Shown piece after piece: positions 49,597 to 62,828 of a DNA stretch of 64,000 nucleotides (its first letter is position 1; each line of letters opens with the position of its first letter). A program made the position numbers and the translations under genes. The DNA comes from Adineta steineri (Eukaryota > Rotifera > Eurotatoria > Adinetida > Adinetidae). A model generated the notes under the pieces. The model was given only the letters and a program-made list of their open reading frames with translations, was not told the origin of the DNA and did no database searches. The stretch covers positions 62,001 through 126,000 of the forward strand of contig CAJNOI010000064.1 in NCBI GenBank assembly GCA_905250115.1, written 5' to 3'.

Positions 49597-51058
49597 TGAA
49601 TGAAATGATAATTAATGTCACCTTGAAAATGTTGATCACACAATATCGAAATCCTTAAAGGAAATATTCATATAAATTTAATCATATTCAAAAATTTCTA
49701 AGTTCGCTTTTTTAATACTAGAAATGTTTTATCCTGATGAGAAATTTGACTGCGGTAGAGAATTATATTACCAAGAGAAATGTTTCAGTTTTATGAAAAT
49801 TTCAAAGACCAAATTAGATCTGTTGGAATTTATCTTTTCATTAATTTCATTGTTTACTGTTTCTATAATTAATTTGTAATATTTCATTTCGATTTTGAAT
49901 TAAAACGTTTTCGTTTTTAAGCTTTAATCAAAGTTTTATGATAATCCATTTTTCTTAGATCACTTTTTAATTAATATCTATCTTACAAAATCTTCTTTCT
50001 CTTACCAGACACAAAAATTGATTCTATTCTCTCGACAACGATTCTACAGAATGAACAAAAAGAAATGAAAAAATAACACGTACATGAAACCAATTTAAAT
50101 GTGAACCTGCATAGAAAAAGATAAGAGAATAGGTTACAATGTATTTATAAAGGTCAATAAAAGAACAAAAAGAATCTACTCGCCACACCATCTACCACAA
50201 CAAATTTAATGTGTAACTCAGAATAGATATGATCGTTATAATTGTGTAATATTCAACAGTTACCTATTTTCAATAAAACCTATTAAAACAATCGATATTT
50301 AAATGGATAGTCAAACACAAACTGCAAAAAGTATTTAGAAAATTTTCTTTTTTACCAGACTTTGTGAAACTTTTTTTGCTGATCATTTTTAGTAACAAAA
50401 AGTTGGGAACTTCATTGAGAAATAACGATGCTAGAGTCAAAGTAAAAAACATAGTAAAATAGCTTAAAACCCCATTTTTTTTGGGAAAACATCAGGAAAA
50501 GTCAAGTCTCTGATCTTAAAGTGACTCGATTCTAGAGAAATATGACATAGTAGCTTTTCTAGAGGAGATTTCGCTCTATAGAATCATATAGTTGATCTGT
50601 CAAAGACAATGGAAAAATTTTGAAGAAATTTCAATATAATACTGTATAGATAATATTTCTATTTGTGAGGATCTCTTTTTGAGGATATAACTAATGATTT
50701 CCACCTCCGTAATCGACGTAGGCTGAAATACTAAATCCACGATCTAAGTCTGCTAGTCCTTCAGAAACTCACAATGAAAAAAGCCTAACCTATCTTGAAC
50801 ATGTAAGTAAAGGGAAGATGATAATAATGATTTTATTGATGATAATTAAGAAAATATAACAAATAATAATGAAGAAGAATAACACAGAATAAAATCACGA
50901 TGTGACTATGAGAAAAAGGTAAACAACAAGTAACTGAATATAAATATAAATATATATATATAATGCACGTTGGCGTCCTAGTCACATCTATGGACGCTTC
51001 AACAATTACAAAATCTAAACATAAAATTGTTTTCTTTTTATATCTTCGATGAATTAAA
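49597..51058. other. Intergenic, no gene seen
   Basis: Upstream region of the hydroxyacid oxidase and 3' flank of the GPCR. A TA-rich run lies at 50940-50962. No coding signal is convincing. Confidence 0.45.
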
Positions 51059-52027
51059 TCATGGATGTATTTGATTAAGTTTTCGAAACAATTGTATTAA
51101 TGCATTTCGAAAAACTGTTCCTCCACTTAATGTATAAATATAAAATGGCATTCCATTAGCAACATAAGTTAATAATAATACTAAATTAAATAGAAAATTA
51201 TTGAAAGCACTTTGTGCTGGCGTTAGTATTTGATTTGCTGTTATAGTCGAATATAATTTTTGTATAGCTTGTGGAAGAGTAAATAAAGCAAGAAGAATAA
51301 TTTGAATGAAAAGCATGAGAGAAAGTTGACGATCTACTTTTTTTTTCTTTGATATTGGTAATCGTTCAATAGAATTTGTCATATTGGCACGACTTTGTAC
51401 ATGACGAATATTAGTAATTGTCATTATACCAAATAGAGACATTAGTAAAATTGGAAATAATATTGTACAACATGCATAAATTAAATCATTTGAAATACGA
51501 CAAATATTGGTTTCACCATAACATTTAAGAGGAGCATTAATAAGATTTGCTTTATAACAGTAAAATATTGGACTATAAATAATACTAGAAAATATAAGAA
51601 GAAGAATGACTGCACGCTGTGCATTTTTTAATGTGCTCATATGCCGACGATGAACATTAATAGATGATGAAAGCCAACGATCAAGAGCAGCGAACATAAT
51701 TGATAATAAAGCTATATTTCTTGACACAAATACAATAAAAGCACGAAGTTTACATAACCAATCAATTGTATTTGTTAAATCTAAAGCCCAACCTGATAAC
51801 ATTCGTGTTGTTAAACCGGAAAGTATTGCAACAAGATTAGCAATTGATGATATGAGAAATAGAAATGAACAAGAATTTGTTCGAAGTTCACGTTGAAATA
51901 GAACAAGTATATTAAGAATATTTCCAATTGTACCAAAAAGAAAAAGAAATATTGAAAAATAACGATTCATACTAGATGAAGCATTATTCCAATATACGGT
52001 TATATTTGCATCAGTTGATGTCGACAT
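51059..52027 (-). CDS. Intronless rhodopsin-like GPCR
   Basis: A single exon of 322 aa. TM1 holds the GN motif (FGTIGNILNILVLF), TM3 ends FAALDRWLSSS (DRW in place of DRY), TM6 is LSLMLFIQIILLALFTLPQAI, and TM7 is LVLLLTYVANGMPFYIYTLSG with a tyrosine-containing end of the NPxxY region (GMPFYIY). The N-terminus has glycosylation sequons (NIT, NAS) and lacks a signal peptide. A disulfide between WLCKL and an extracellular-loop-2 Cys (KCYG or NICR) is plausible. The pattern fits the expanded FMRFamide-like receptor sets of rotifers. Its last 17 codons and 3' flank are duplicated at 47020-47132. Confidence 0.85.
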   Translation of the reverse strand: MSTSTDANITVYWNNASSSMNRYFSIFLFLFGTIGNILNILVLFQRELRTNSCSFLFLISSIANLVAILSGLTTRMLSGWALDLTNTIDWLCKLRAFIVFVSRNIALLSIMFAALDRWLSSSINVHRRHMSTLKNAQRAVILLLIFSSIIYSPIFYCYKANLINAPLKCYGETNICRISNDLIYACCTILFPILLMSLFGIMTITNIRHVQSRANMTNSIERLPISKKKKVDRQLSLMLFIQIILLALFTLPQAIQKLYSTITANQILTPAQSAFNNFLFNLVLLLTYVANGMPFYIYTLSGGTVFRNALIQLFRKLNQIHP

Positions 52028-53695
52028 ATCTTTATATTAAAAAAATTTAAAATGAATATGAACAGAAGAATAATTTTCTTTATTCTCTAAAGATTATTCG
52101 AGTACTGACATACACACCTTGTTCTAACTTAATTAATATTCATGTCAAAGAACACCTATGTAAAAAATGATATATATACATGAGCCGATGTCAATGTCTC
52201 CTGCAGCATCTATCTGCCCTGAATGACAATATGAACTTTTACGTCTTTTATTATATTCTAGACTATAGAATGTTCATGAATTTTAAAACTGCAGATTTAA
52301 TTTTTACAGGCATTACTCCTTCTTCCTTTATACTCAATGCAATAATAATTGAAAAAATAATTAAATAAGCTATTATATATTACGTATTATTTAAATATTG
52401 TAGTCGGGTACACTGTAAAATACGTGAAAATCTCAATTCGTTGGCATAGCCCTTCATATTCTCTCAAAGAAAACTCGATACACTTAGTTAATTGCAGAAA
52501 CCAAGAAAGTTCTAGAAGTATTTTTGCTGATAACTCTTTCCTTTGAAGATAAGATTATGATTATATTAAAAATCGGTACATTAGTTTTTCATTTTCTACA
52601 TAACTTTTTCTAATCAATAGAGTGGGTGTTCGGGGATAGATATTTCACTTCTGGCTCATTCATATTTTTTAATCTAGTATAGGAGCATTCTGAAATTCAT
52701 ATGAGTTAGTATCTATAATTGTGTCTATTGAATGTACTTGTCGTACAAAACCTTTACAAAAGTAGACAAACAATATTATAGACAATTATGCTGACTTAAG
52801 TAAAATAAAATTAAGGTCTTACAAAATATATTTTACTTTCTCAATTATATACGAATAAACGCTGCTAAGTACTATTTAGATCAAAGTCTTGAGAAATATA
52901 ATATGCATAAACTTTCTGTATTACTTTCTTAAAAAATACTAAAAAATTATCCAAATATTTTTCTATAGAAATAGTTTTGAGAAGTGTCATATCTATTCTA
53001 AACTTCTGTTATATAACATGATACACGATAAAAATGTCTGCACGTGTCATCTGCTGATATTCATATTTAGCAAAATGAATTGTTAATTTTTGAAAGCCGC
53101 CTTTTTTCCTCCGCCTCTTAGTATTAACACTTGAAAACGCAAGATAAAAGATCTTAGATCATTATTTTATTGAAATGAAGTATTATTAATCAGCTTAGTT
53201 TAATAATTATTGATTCATATTTTTTTCAGAAAATAAAAAGAATGATATAAATACTTTTATTAGTTTACTTATTTACCAAATAAAATGCGTTCATCAATAT
53301 GCATAAAGTCTGATACAGTATTAAGAAAGAACGCCTAGAAAATCTATTGTCGAAAAAAATAATTAAATATTTATTGCAACTGGGAGCTTCTACGGTATTA
53401 ACAAAACTGCTTCCTCGTCTGCGTGTTTTTCAGTTGAAGAATATCATCTGCGTAATGTTAGAGACAATTACGAACAAATTGTTTTTGCGTAATCAGATTA
53501 ATAACATCATCATACCTAAAAATACATCTACATGATTATTTGGTAACCATAAATGAAAAATGTTGACTACAATTTTATTAACAATTTCGTTCTTTTCAAA
53601 TTTTATATAAATTTTTCAAGTTACAAAATAAATTACAATTAATCTTTTCTTTTTTTTAATTCTCATTTTCGACTGTTATATACAATATTTTAACA
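52028..53695. other. Intergenic, no gene seen
   Basis: No supportable gene. A plus-strand ORF at 53347-53535 (LQLGASTVLTKLLPRLRVFQ) sits in slightly GC-richer DNA and might be a decayed exon, but has no partner. Confidence 0.4.
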
Positions 53696-55752
53696 TCAAT
53701 CATTCAAGCTGTTCACATAGACTTTAAAATTTTGCTTTGATTGTTGTGCGCTTAGAAGTCTATTTTTGCCTGTTTGAGATAGATTACAATCATAAACATA
53801 AATTTTCTTTAACGATCGATGATTTCTAATCATTTGAAGAAGAAAATGCACACTTAAATCCGATAATAATTTGTTTGAATATAAAGATAAACTTTCTATA
53901 GTTGAGTTGTATTTTTCGATAACATCGGCTAATATTCGAATACCATTATCAGTTATATCATTTTTTTGAAGATAAAGATGAGTTAAAGTTTGATTTGTTT
54001 TAAGCATTTCAGCAAGATATTTGATTCCTTCATCTGTAATTTTATTATGTCCAAGATGTAATTCCTTAAGACTATGATTATGTGTTGAAAGTGACTTAAC
54101 AAGAGAATGAATACCATCATCAGATATATTATTATTAGAAAGAGATAATTGTTGTAATGTATTATTATTATTATTCAATCCATTAGCTAAAATCGAAAGA
54201 CCAATTGATGTAATTTTATTATAATCTAACCAAAGTCGTTCGCATTGAGTATTAATCTGAATATTTTGAACAACAATTTTCATATCTTGATCTGTTAATT
54301 CTTGTCTTCTTAAATCCATTAATGAACGATCATTATATTGTTGAATTGTCTGCAATACTCTTTCAATTTTATCTGGAATAACAGTCTCTAAAAATGATAA
54401 GAAGATTCTCTTTTCATATTATATACTGAATAAACAATCGTAAAAGTAGATTCATCTATCGCTTTCGAACGACAGTATTCTATTAATAAATATACCTTGT
54501 TTTTGTCCATCGCTGATCATTGAATTGCTCATATAAAAACTTTCATCATTTGATATTTCGTTACGATTTATTTGTATTGTAACATCTAATAAAAGAATAG
54601 GTCATAGAAAAAAGTGATGCATACAAATTTAATTGGAATAAAATTATCTAGTCTATTTGGAGATGTCAATAGAGAAAAGAGAAACATTCTAGGTAGTTTT
54701 TATATCTTTATTTTTAAAATAAATCATTACCGGATGGCTCTCGATCATCGTATACAGTTTGACTGTTAATTATTGTTGAATTATTAAGCTTGTGATTTGG
54801 ATCATTATCCACAAAGTCAGCAACACAAGAAATTGTTTTCAATATCTGTTTTGTTTCTACATCGAAATGAAAATAAAATTTTTAAATATCTAAAATATTT
54901 ATTAGTCATAGATAGTATACAATTGAAACAACTTTATTGTTATTAAAAAATATTTTTTACAAGATTTTAAGTATTTTATTTTTAAATACCTGATGTATAC
55001 ACATCATTAACAATTTGTTTATCAAGTTTTTTCATTCTTTTTTCCAATTCTCCAATTGTTTTCGCTTGATCATTCAACTGTGTAAGACATAGATCAATAA
55101 ATTCCTGTGAGTTTTCAAGCTGTTGTCGACTCTGTTCTTGTAATAATTTCATTTTTTCTTTTAGTTCTTTATTCTCTTTGTCGAATTTACTTGTTTGAAT
55201 TTCATTGTTATTTAATCGAATATTTAATTGAACGATACATGTATTAAGATGGTTATTAGTTTCCTCTAGTTTATTAAGACGTGCTTGATTGTCGTGTTCT
55301 TCAGAAACTTGATTATTATTTGAATATGTATTACATTGCTTCATATGGTTATCGAATTGATTTTTTAATTGATTATTTTCAATGTGTAAGTCTTTCATTT
55401 GTTTTTCTGCTATGTTTAATCGTTCATTTTGATTGTTTGGATTCTGATGACATGTTTTTTCTAGTTGATCTATTTTTTCATCCAATCTACGATTTTGTGC
55501 AATAAGTTCGTTAAAGATAAATTGCCATGATGTGAAAATAGAAGTTACGGCAGATTGAGACAATTGATTGGATGATTCATTTTGCGAATATTTCATATCT
55601 ATTAAAAAATTAAGTTTATTCAAATAATTGTCTTGCAAAGCATTACCTTTGTCGTATGAAGCATCATTAATATCTGTAAGATCACTTGTATTTATTAAAG
55701 ATGTAGTACGGGTAGAATGTAATAGTTCTCGATCAATAGAAGTCTTATCCAT
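53696..55752 (-). CDS. Coiled-coil plus leucine-rich-repeat protein (RNase-inhibitor-type LRR)
   Basis: Exons 55752-54990, 54856-54731, 54585-54496 and 54387-53696 join in frame to 556 aa. Residues about 75-250 are a long charged coiled coil (heptads such as RRLDEKIDQLEK and LEKRMKKLDKQ). A low-complexity linker follows. The last 220 residues hold about six NLRC3/RNI-type repeats of 28 residues: LWLDYNKITSIGLSILANGL, LSLSNNNISDDGIHSLVKSL, LHLGHNKITDEGIKYLAEML and LYLQKNDITDNGIRILADVI. No NACHT or NB-ARC domain lies between. A scaffold or sensor role through protein binding is likely, with oligomerisation by the coiled coil; the partner is unknown. It lies head to head with the RING gene at 56402, 649 bp apart. 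Confidence 0.85.
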
Positions 55753-56401
55753 ATGGTAAGATTTTGTTTTGATTGTAGCTAATATTTGTATTTTGAAAAA
55801 TAGTATCTACAAACAAAATACAAAAACTGACTAAATATAATATATAAGAAAGTAACGTATTACTCATATATATTACAGTCATATGATGCACATCAGATGA
55901 TGATTTATTTAACTTGTATGTCACCTTTTACGGTAGTTTATTTTTCTACGTCAGTTTGCAATATTTCCAACAAGAAAACAAGAAAAAACCCTGTCTTATC
56001 TTTTTAATGTGTTATCAGTTTCATTCATTTATATGCGATAATATCTACGTTATTTTCTGATAATATTCATATTTATTTATACGAATTACAAGTAATAAGT
56101 ATTGTTTTTTTCTTTTCTTGTCATTTTTATAAATCAACATAGAAGTTTTACACTGATTCAAGAAACAAAAAAATCATACAACCATGTTCCATGTTGGTTA
56201 CATCATTTATTTTCTTTTTGATATACTTTTTAATAATGATTCATCTGCGCAAAGTCTGCACAAATAAAAAAAAGTCATGCGTCTTGTTTTCGTTTTGCAG
56301 ATAGACGAAGGAAGATAAAGGACGTCCTCTAAACAATTGAATTGCATGATATACATATGAAATAACTATACTTTTCCTTTTAGAATATTCATTATTTTTA
56401 A
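55753..56401. promoter_or_regulatory. Divergent intergenic region between the LRR and RING genes
   Basis: Only 649 bp separate the two oppositely oriented start codons, so both core promoters must lie here. No clear TATA box or repeat stands out. Shared control is possible but is only inferred from the spacing. Confidence 0.4.
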
Positions 56402-57117
56402 ATGGCAACATCATTTATACGCGATTCACCATACTTATCAAAAGATCGTATAACCGATATAGCACACCCAGAACTTACTGTATGTTCTTTGTGTAATGGA
56501 CTTCTCTGGTTACCAGTAGCCTGTGAAAAATGTGAAACATCATTTTGCACATCTTGTATTAAAACATGGAGAATAGAAGCAGAAGATCCTCGTCTTTGCC
56601 CAAAATGTTCTACTGAATATATTCAACGTCCATGTCCTGGAGCAATTATTCATATTTTATCAACCTTCAATATAATTTGTCATTACAAGCCACATGGATG
56701 TTCTGCGATTGTGCCATATAAAAGTCTTGAAACACATGAAGAAACTTGTAATTATCGACAAAAAACATGTCCAGGATGTGAAGAAAAAATAATTAGAATG
56801 CATTTTAATGCGCATTATTATACATGTCCATCAGTTTTATTAACATGTCCAGAATGTAATAGTATTTATCAACGACAAAATGCAGATCAACATACGGACT
56901 ATAAATGTTTACGTGTTCAATTAAATCAATTGCGAGATCAAATGATGAGAATTGAACAAATACAAAATGGTAAATTAAATCTATTAGAAAGTCAAATAAG
57001 GCATCTTATTGAAACGATTGAACAAATAGTTAACAGGTAAACAAAAAATAAAGGAATTTAAAAAAGATTCTTATTATTTTCTTTTTCATTTTTAGACAAA
57101 GAATATCAATAAACTAA
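56402..57117 (+). CDS. RING finger plus TRAF-type zinc-finger protein with coiled-coil tail
   Basis: 212 aa if read through to the TAA at 57038-57040. A RING-like finger covers residues 28-69 (C28, C31, C41, C44, C49, C52, C66, C69; a Cys stands where the classical RING has His). Two TRAF-type Cys/His fingers follow (CHYKPHGCSAIVPYKSLETH; CPGCEEKIIRMHFNAHYYTC). Residues about 175-210 form a coiled coil. This is the layout of NRDP1/TRAF-like E3 ubiquitin ligases without the MATH domain. A donor at 57036/57037 and an acceptor at 57095 allow a 59-bp intron. Splicing it gives a slightly longer end (N-R-Q-R-I-S-I-N) and a stop at 57115-57117, which suits the intron sizes of this window. Confidence 0.85.
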
Positions 57118-59373
57118 TAACAGAACCATAATAAAAATGATTACATTTTATATATGACTATTTTTTGTTTATTTTTCGCTTACGAACAAATATATTTGTA
57201 TATACCTCACTATATCTTTATTGTGTGATTGTTTTGTTTATAAACTTATGAATAAAAATTATATCAAAAGATATCTAATATTAAAACCTGTCCATTCATA
57301 AATACCTAAAGTTTCATTAGTTTAATAGTTAAAAGAAGAACAGTTTGACGTGTTGGTAAATTGACTCTTTTATAAAACAAGATGCTACTAGGCTTGTCAT
57401 ATATTTTTGGAACGATTAGTTTAGACTATAAAGTTTATTAGTGGCAAAAATAGTACACAACATGCGTCTATGCTTTTAGACAAGATGAAGAATTAGGACA
57501 GGACATAACATCTATTTCTGTACAATTTACAAGTGAAATAAAAACTGTATTATAAAAAATGATATATCGTTTTAACGTAGATATATTGTCTAAACTGAGT
57601 AGTATAATCGATATGAGTACAATAGCACACAGAAGTTAAAAGATAGTTTGAATTAAAACTATGTGCGTAAATAAGTTCGAATCATGTCAGTTGTATTTAT
57701 AATGACATGTAGGATGTAAAGAACTAATAAATATGATACTGAATCGTACAGATTTATTTTCAGGATCTTATTATTAAAATAACTTTATTTACAAAAATAT
57801 TTTTATAGCTGTGTTAAACGTATAATTAACGTCAGAGATGAATGAAACAACGTGATACTGCGACTCGTTTGTCTTTGGTATAAACTGTGTCGTGCTAAAT
57901 ATCGAGACATACTTATATTGTCATTTTAGCAAGCAGCGCGTATTGATTTCGAAATAGTCCTTATTGTATGATTCATATTAGCTTCATATTTAACAAGTCA
58001 TTTTATTGATTCTTACTGCTGCCTATAAAGTCAAAAATATTTGTTGATTTGACTTTTTACCCTGGATTATAACATTATTTAATATTTCCAGATCTGACTG
58101 ATAGCGACACAGTAGCATACGCATTATATGTTTGTATTTATTCAAAAATGCAATTATTGACACCGCATATATTTATCATCATATATACGATTCAAATATA
58201 AATTAGGATTTGTAACTGATGATAGATAATTTACCAGTGCATTGATATTCATTGACAAGTAACTGATAATAATAAACTTACATGTTTGTTATGTTGGAAT
58301 TTTCTTTTATTCTCCTATACCTTATATATGACGTTTGAAGAAAAGAATGACTAATTCGAACGTTAGAAAATGAAAAGAAAAAACCATGTGTAAACTGATA
58401 AGAATTTTTTTTTATCATGATTCAGTTTAGAGAAAATGGTTATATTTAATTTATGTAACTTGGAAATTCTGATTGTCGAATAGAAAATATATCCTGTTAA
58501 ATTTCATGTATACAAAAGTCAAAAATATAGAAGATAATCACAAGATTATCTATATGTTAATATGACTCAAATGAAAATTGATAGTTTGTTTTTCTTCAAA
58601 AATTCCTTAACAATTATCATTTGTCAATATAGAATCAAAGAAGAACAAACGAACAAGGAGTTTGTTTGGTTGATAATATTATTTTAATGAGTTTTTGAAT
58701 CTGTATTATTCAAAATTTGACTTCAATAAGATCAAGAACAACATTGATCGCCATATCATATGCTAACTAGTTTTGTTACCTCAAAATTTGAATATGAACA
58801 ACTTGTTGATAACTTTGTTTAAATATTATGATTCCATTTTACATCTGAATTTTGACTGATGGAAGTGTCTCGTGAAAAATGTATTTTAATATAATCAAAT
58901 TGATAAGAAGAGAAAACATGTGAATTCATTGACTTCTATTTTTGTTATCTAAATCATGAAATTATTTGAAATAAACTTATTTTATATTTTCTCTCATTCT
59001 CCAATCAGTTTAAACAATAATATCCAATATATTTCTGATGAAATATAATTAGACTAATGCATGATCGGTACGTAGAGAAAATACCAAAAACTACAACAAT
59101 CTGTAATTCTCCATGAGTAATAAGTATGACGATCATTTATACTTCTTTCACTTTTCAAAAGTTGATATTCTCTATTAGATATATTTCGAATTCTCACATA
59201 GTATTTAGAATTAATTTACATCCTACAACACAGTATATAAATTAACACAATTACTGAGTTTTATTATAATATGAACAGAAAAAATTCAAAAGTTTTAAAA
59301 TAAAATTTATATAAGCAGTTTAGTAATTGTTAATTACCATGAGATATTCCATTATGCTAAAAAACATATGAAG
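57118..59373. other. Intergenic, no gene seen
   Basis: About 2.2 kb of AT-rich DNA between the convergent RING and calpain genes. No ORF with family features, repeat array or RNA gene was recognised. Confidence 0.5.
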
Positions 59374-61803
59374 TTAAAACGCTCGTGGTGAATGAAGATC
59401 ATGTTTAAAGGTATTGATTGTTGGTATCGAATCACTTGTTTGGGTGCTAAATCTATGCAAATATGAATAACTTAATTGAGCCGATTCATTATGTTTATGA
59501 GCCCATTCTGTAATAAATATCACTTGACGATATCGTGGTGGAATATAATCATGAGTATTGTAAGGAAGTTGAGAGCAACGAGAATGATGAATACATCTTG
59601 CAATGTTCATATTGACTTCAACACTGAGAAAATTTTTTGTTGACAAATTCTCAGCGATAAATACTACCATTGCTGAATCTTTCGATGGCGTATAAAACGC
59701 AGCTTCCTTTGCCTAAAAAAAGACATTGAAAAAAAAATAACCACAACAAATACGTGCAGACAGACTTTCTCTTTCTTATTGGAACCTTTCATAACAGCTG
59801 CAATAAGACAATCAGCTAGAAATGTTGGTCGTTTATTTTCAGTTTCTAAATCAAGCTGAACACTAGAATGAATAACAACTGTATAATCTCGATGTTTTTC
59901 ATTTATTCCCCAGAAACTAGTAGTAAAAGGTATAAGTACATAAGAACCAGCACGTAACGATCCTTCCCAGTATGTAAATCGTTCGCGTTTAGATATTAAT
60001 TTGCTATAATGTTTACCAACAACAGTAATTGACGCTGATTTCTCTATATCACACAGAACAAATGACTGAGTATGATAACTACGTGCTTTTCGGTTATGAC
60101 GATGATATAACAGACTTATATTTATGGAAGATGTTCTAAATAGATAATATAAAATTATTTAATACCAAGATAATACACAATATTATACATACTGTGGCAC
60201 ATCAAAAAAATAACTTTTAATAACTTCTGTTGACGATTGAGTAAATTGCCCCTGTTGACGTATATCAAAATGATTACTATTATAAGTTGAAATGGTTATT
60301 GATTCAAAAAAATGAAGAAATCGAGACCATGATATCCAAAAAGCACCAGTAGATCGATGTGTAGGATTAACTTTACGTAACTGTTCGAGAATAGGTTTAG
60401 TAATAAGGTCTTCGGTATAACGTGAACGTGAATGTGGATCACGAACGAGTACAAATCGTGAAGTATCATTAACAAGAGCATGAGCTGCAAGGATCGAAAA
60501 TGCATGATTGCTATTAATGTGAACAGCAGCATATTCATCTCGATTTACATTAGTTCCACTTGTTGATGTTCCAATTAATAATCTAAAATATAAATTCACT
60601 TTTTTATTTCATCTCAATATTTCCTCCTCAATTTACTTTGATTCACAAGCAGATAACAGTTTTACCCAGACAATATCACTTTCAAGTGGATGCTTAGATG
60701 GTTTAAGATTAATATGATCACAGGCGGCACCAGTTAATAGTTGAAGACCTTCCAGCATATTACCACTTTTCAAACTACTATAAGAACCAAACAGTTTTGC
60801 ACATGCTTTTTCAATCAGTGGAACATATAATTGACGACGTTTAGCTTGTGTAAATACAAGACGTTTATGTTTTGTACATGGAAAACAATCATCGACAATA
60901 ATAGTTTTCCATAAACCATTATGACAAATACGTACAAGATAGACACCTTGAGAATTGATTTGTTTTGTAAGAAGAATATGTTCGAGAAGACGAGGTCGTT
61001 CAGAGATCAGAGCTAATGCAGCAATTAACCAACAATTACCTAAAGCTCCTTGTTGAATATCACTTGGTTGAGGTGAAGAAAAGATTGTCCATGGTAGATT
61101 AGGAGGATCATCAGGTAATGGAGCAACATCTGATATTCGTAACCATTGTGAAATATTGTCAAAGGATCCTGTTCCAATAGATCGATCGGATGGTACAAAC
61201 TGATCGTCGACAAAATGAATTTTATTCTACATATAATAAATAATACAATATTATTAAAGTATTTCTCCCAACATCCTTGATATTGAACAATATGAACGAC
61301 GTTTGGTAATCCTACTTCTTTTTAATATAATTTCATAACATACCTCTATACAATATGTAATTATATGTTGAAAGATATTTTCAGCATCAGATTCATCCCT
61401 ATGACGACGATTACGAACAGATAGTGATGTACATGTTTGTGATAAACTTGTTGATGAGTTGACTAGAGTGGTTTCATTTTTATTCTAAATTTGAACAAAA
61501 AAAATTCTGATGCATGCTGTCTCAAGGTAAATGATATACTGATATAGATTTTGATTTGCCACATGCTGTACATTGTTCACTAATAGTTAGATTTTTTAAT
61601 GTACATCGGGGACATTCCCAAGTTGGTATTGATTGAGTGGTGATTGAGAATCCTGGTCCAAAATGAGAATCTACTTGTTCACACATTTGACAACATGGAT
61701 AAGCCATCAATGGATTATTAAAAGAACATTTTGAACACGACCATTCACCATTGATTGAAAGCGATTGTAAATTACTTTGAATGTTAGACAAATTACCAGC
61801 CAT
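59374..61803 (-). CDS. Calpain-15-like cysteine protease with two RanBP2-type zinc fingers
   Basis: Exons 61803-61540, 61484-61344, 61226-60637, 60582-60193, 60135-59766 and 59712-59374 join in frame to 697 aa. Two RanBP2-type fingers open the protein at about 21-41 (WSCSKCSFNNPLMAYPCCQM plus Cys) and 62-81 (WECPRCTLKNLTISEQCTAC). The calpain core follows, with QQGALGNCWLIAAL (Cys 200), SNHAFSI (His 358) and FWISWSRFLHFFESI. This is the small-optic-lobes/CAPN15 subfamily, calcium-regulated cytosolic proteases, here with a short linker (CAPN15 proteins are usually longer, with more fingers). The usual catalytic Asn in the NPW motif is replaced: the sequence reads VRDPHSRSRY, giving Asp 380. 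Activity may be altered. A paralogue lies just upstream at the window edge. Confidence 0.88.
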
Positions 61804-62823
61804 AGTAAAGATTCACAGAAAATAATACTTTAGTGTTCTTATAAATGCCGTGCTCGTCTAAAAAGTTCTATCGAAATGAATGTAATTAAAATAATTAAAT
61901 ATCTGCAGAAAAGTATGTCCTAATCGATAGATTATTTAAAAAAATGATTTGTCTGTCATTTATATTTAATAACTATTATGTATAAAAAACTGTTAGTTAC
62001 TGCTAAAAGTTACACAATCTTATATAATACGAAAAGGCGAGTAAGAATAAACACATTATTAATAATACAACGTTATTTTTTCAGAGAACAGAAAAAAATT
62101 TTTACCCAAGAATCATCGAAATACATTATAAGAATACTGTAAATATCATCAAACAAAGAAAAAGTAGATGTTCTAAAAGGTTGAGTGATGACAATTTTTC
62201 ATTTACAATTTTATTTTCTAAGGAAAAAACCTATTTAAAAAAAAAGCAATTAGTTTTGCAACTTTATTAACTGGGGAAATTCCAACAGTAAAAGTTAAAA
62301 TATTATAAGCATCGTTTTTCTTCCTACCAAGCAAACTAATCATTCATACATTAACTTACTTCTTTCTGTAAAATATTATAATAAATTAAAATAAATTATA
62401 TACGTTTATCCAATCTCTTTCTTACTCATTAACATATTAGTTTCGTAAATAAATACGTTTATTACTATGGATAACCGGAGCAAAAGTAATACAAGGAAAA
62501 AAAAATTTTATTCTCTTGCTGACAATAAATCACGTTAGAAAAATAAATTATGGCGTCTTTGCTTGCACGTGGTTCTTCAAGAAGAAAAATCATTTTTTTT
62601 ATGGTTTTAAAAAACAGACTGATAAGGCATAATAATGAGTCATGACCTCTCTCCATACACTCACTACATAAATTTATTTTATTGAGAATATGACATTGTA
62701 TTAAAAATAAGAGTGGAAATTTTTTCTATTCAATGAATTACCATTTTAATGACGCAGTGGTACAGCATCATAGCAACGATCTTCTCTTGTAATATTTATT
62801 TATTTTCCTCCTAAAGTGTTTAT
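61804..62823. other. Intergenic, no gene seen
   Basis: Upstream region of the calpain gene, AT-rich with no other gene signal. The minus-strand ORF at 62465-62656 has no recognisable feature. Confidence 0.45.
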
Positions 62824-62828
62824 AAAGA

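Noticed and set aside
53347..53535. 62-codon plus-strand ORF
   Set aside because: Slightly GC-richer than its surroundings but with a non-ATG start, no conserved motif and no neighbouring exon.
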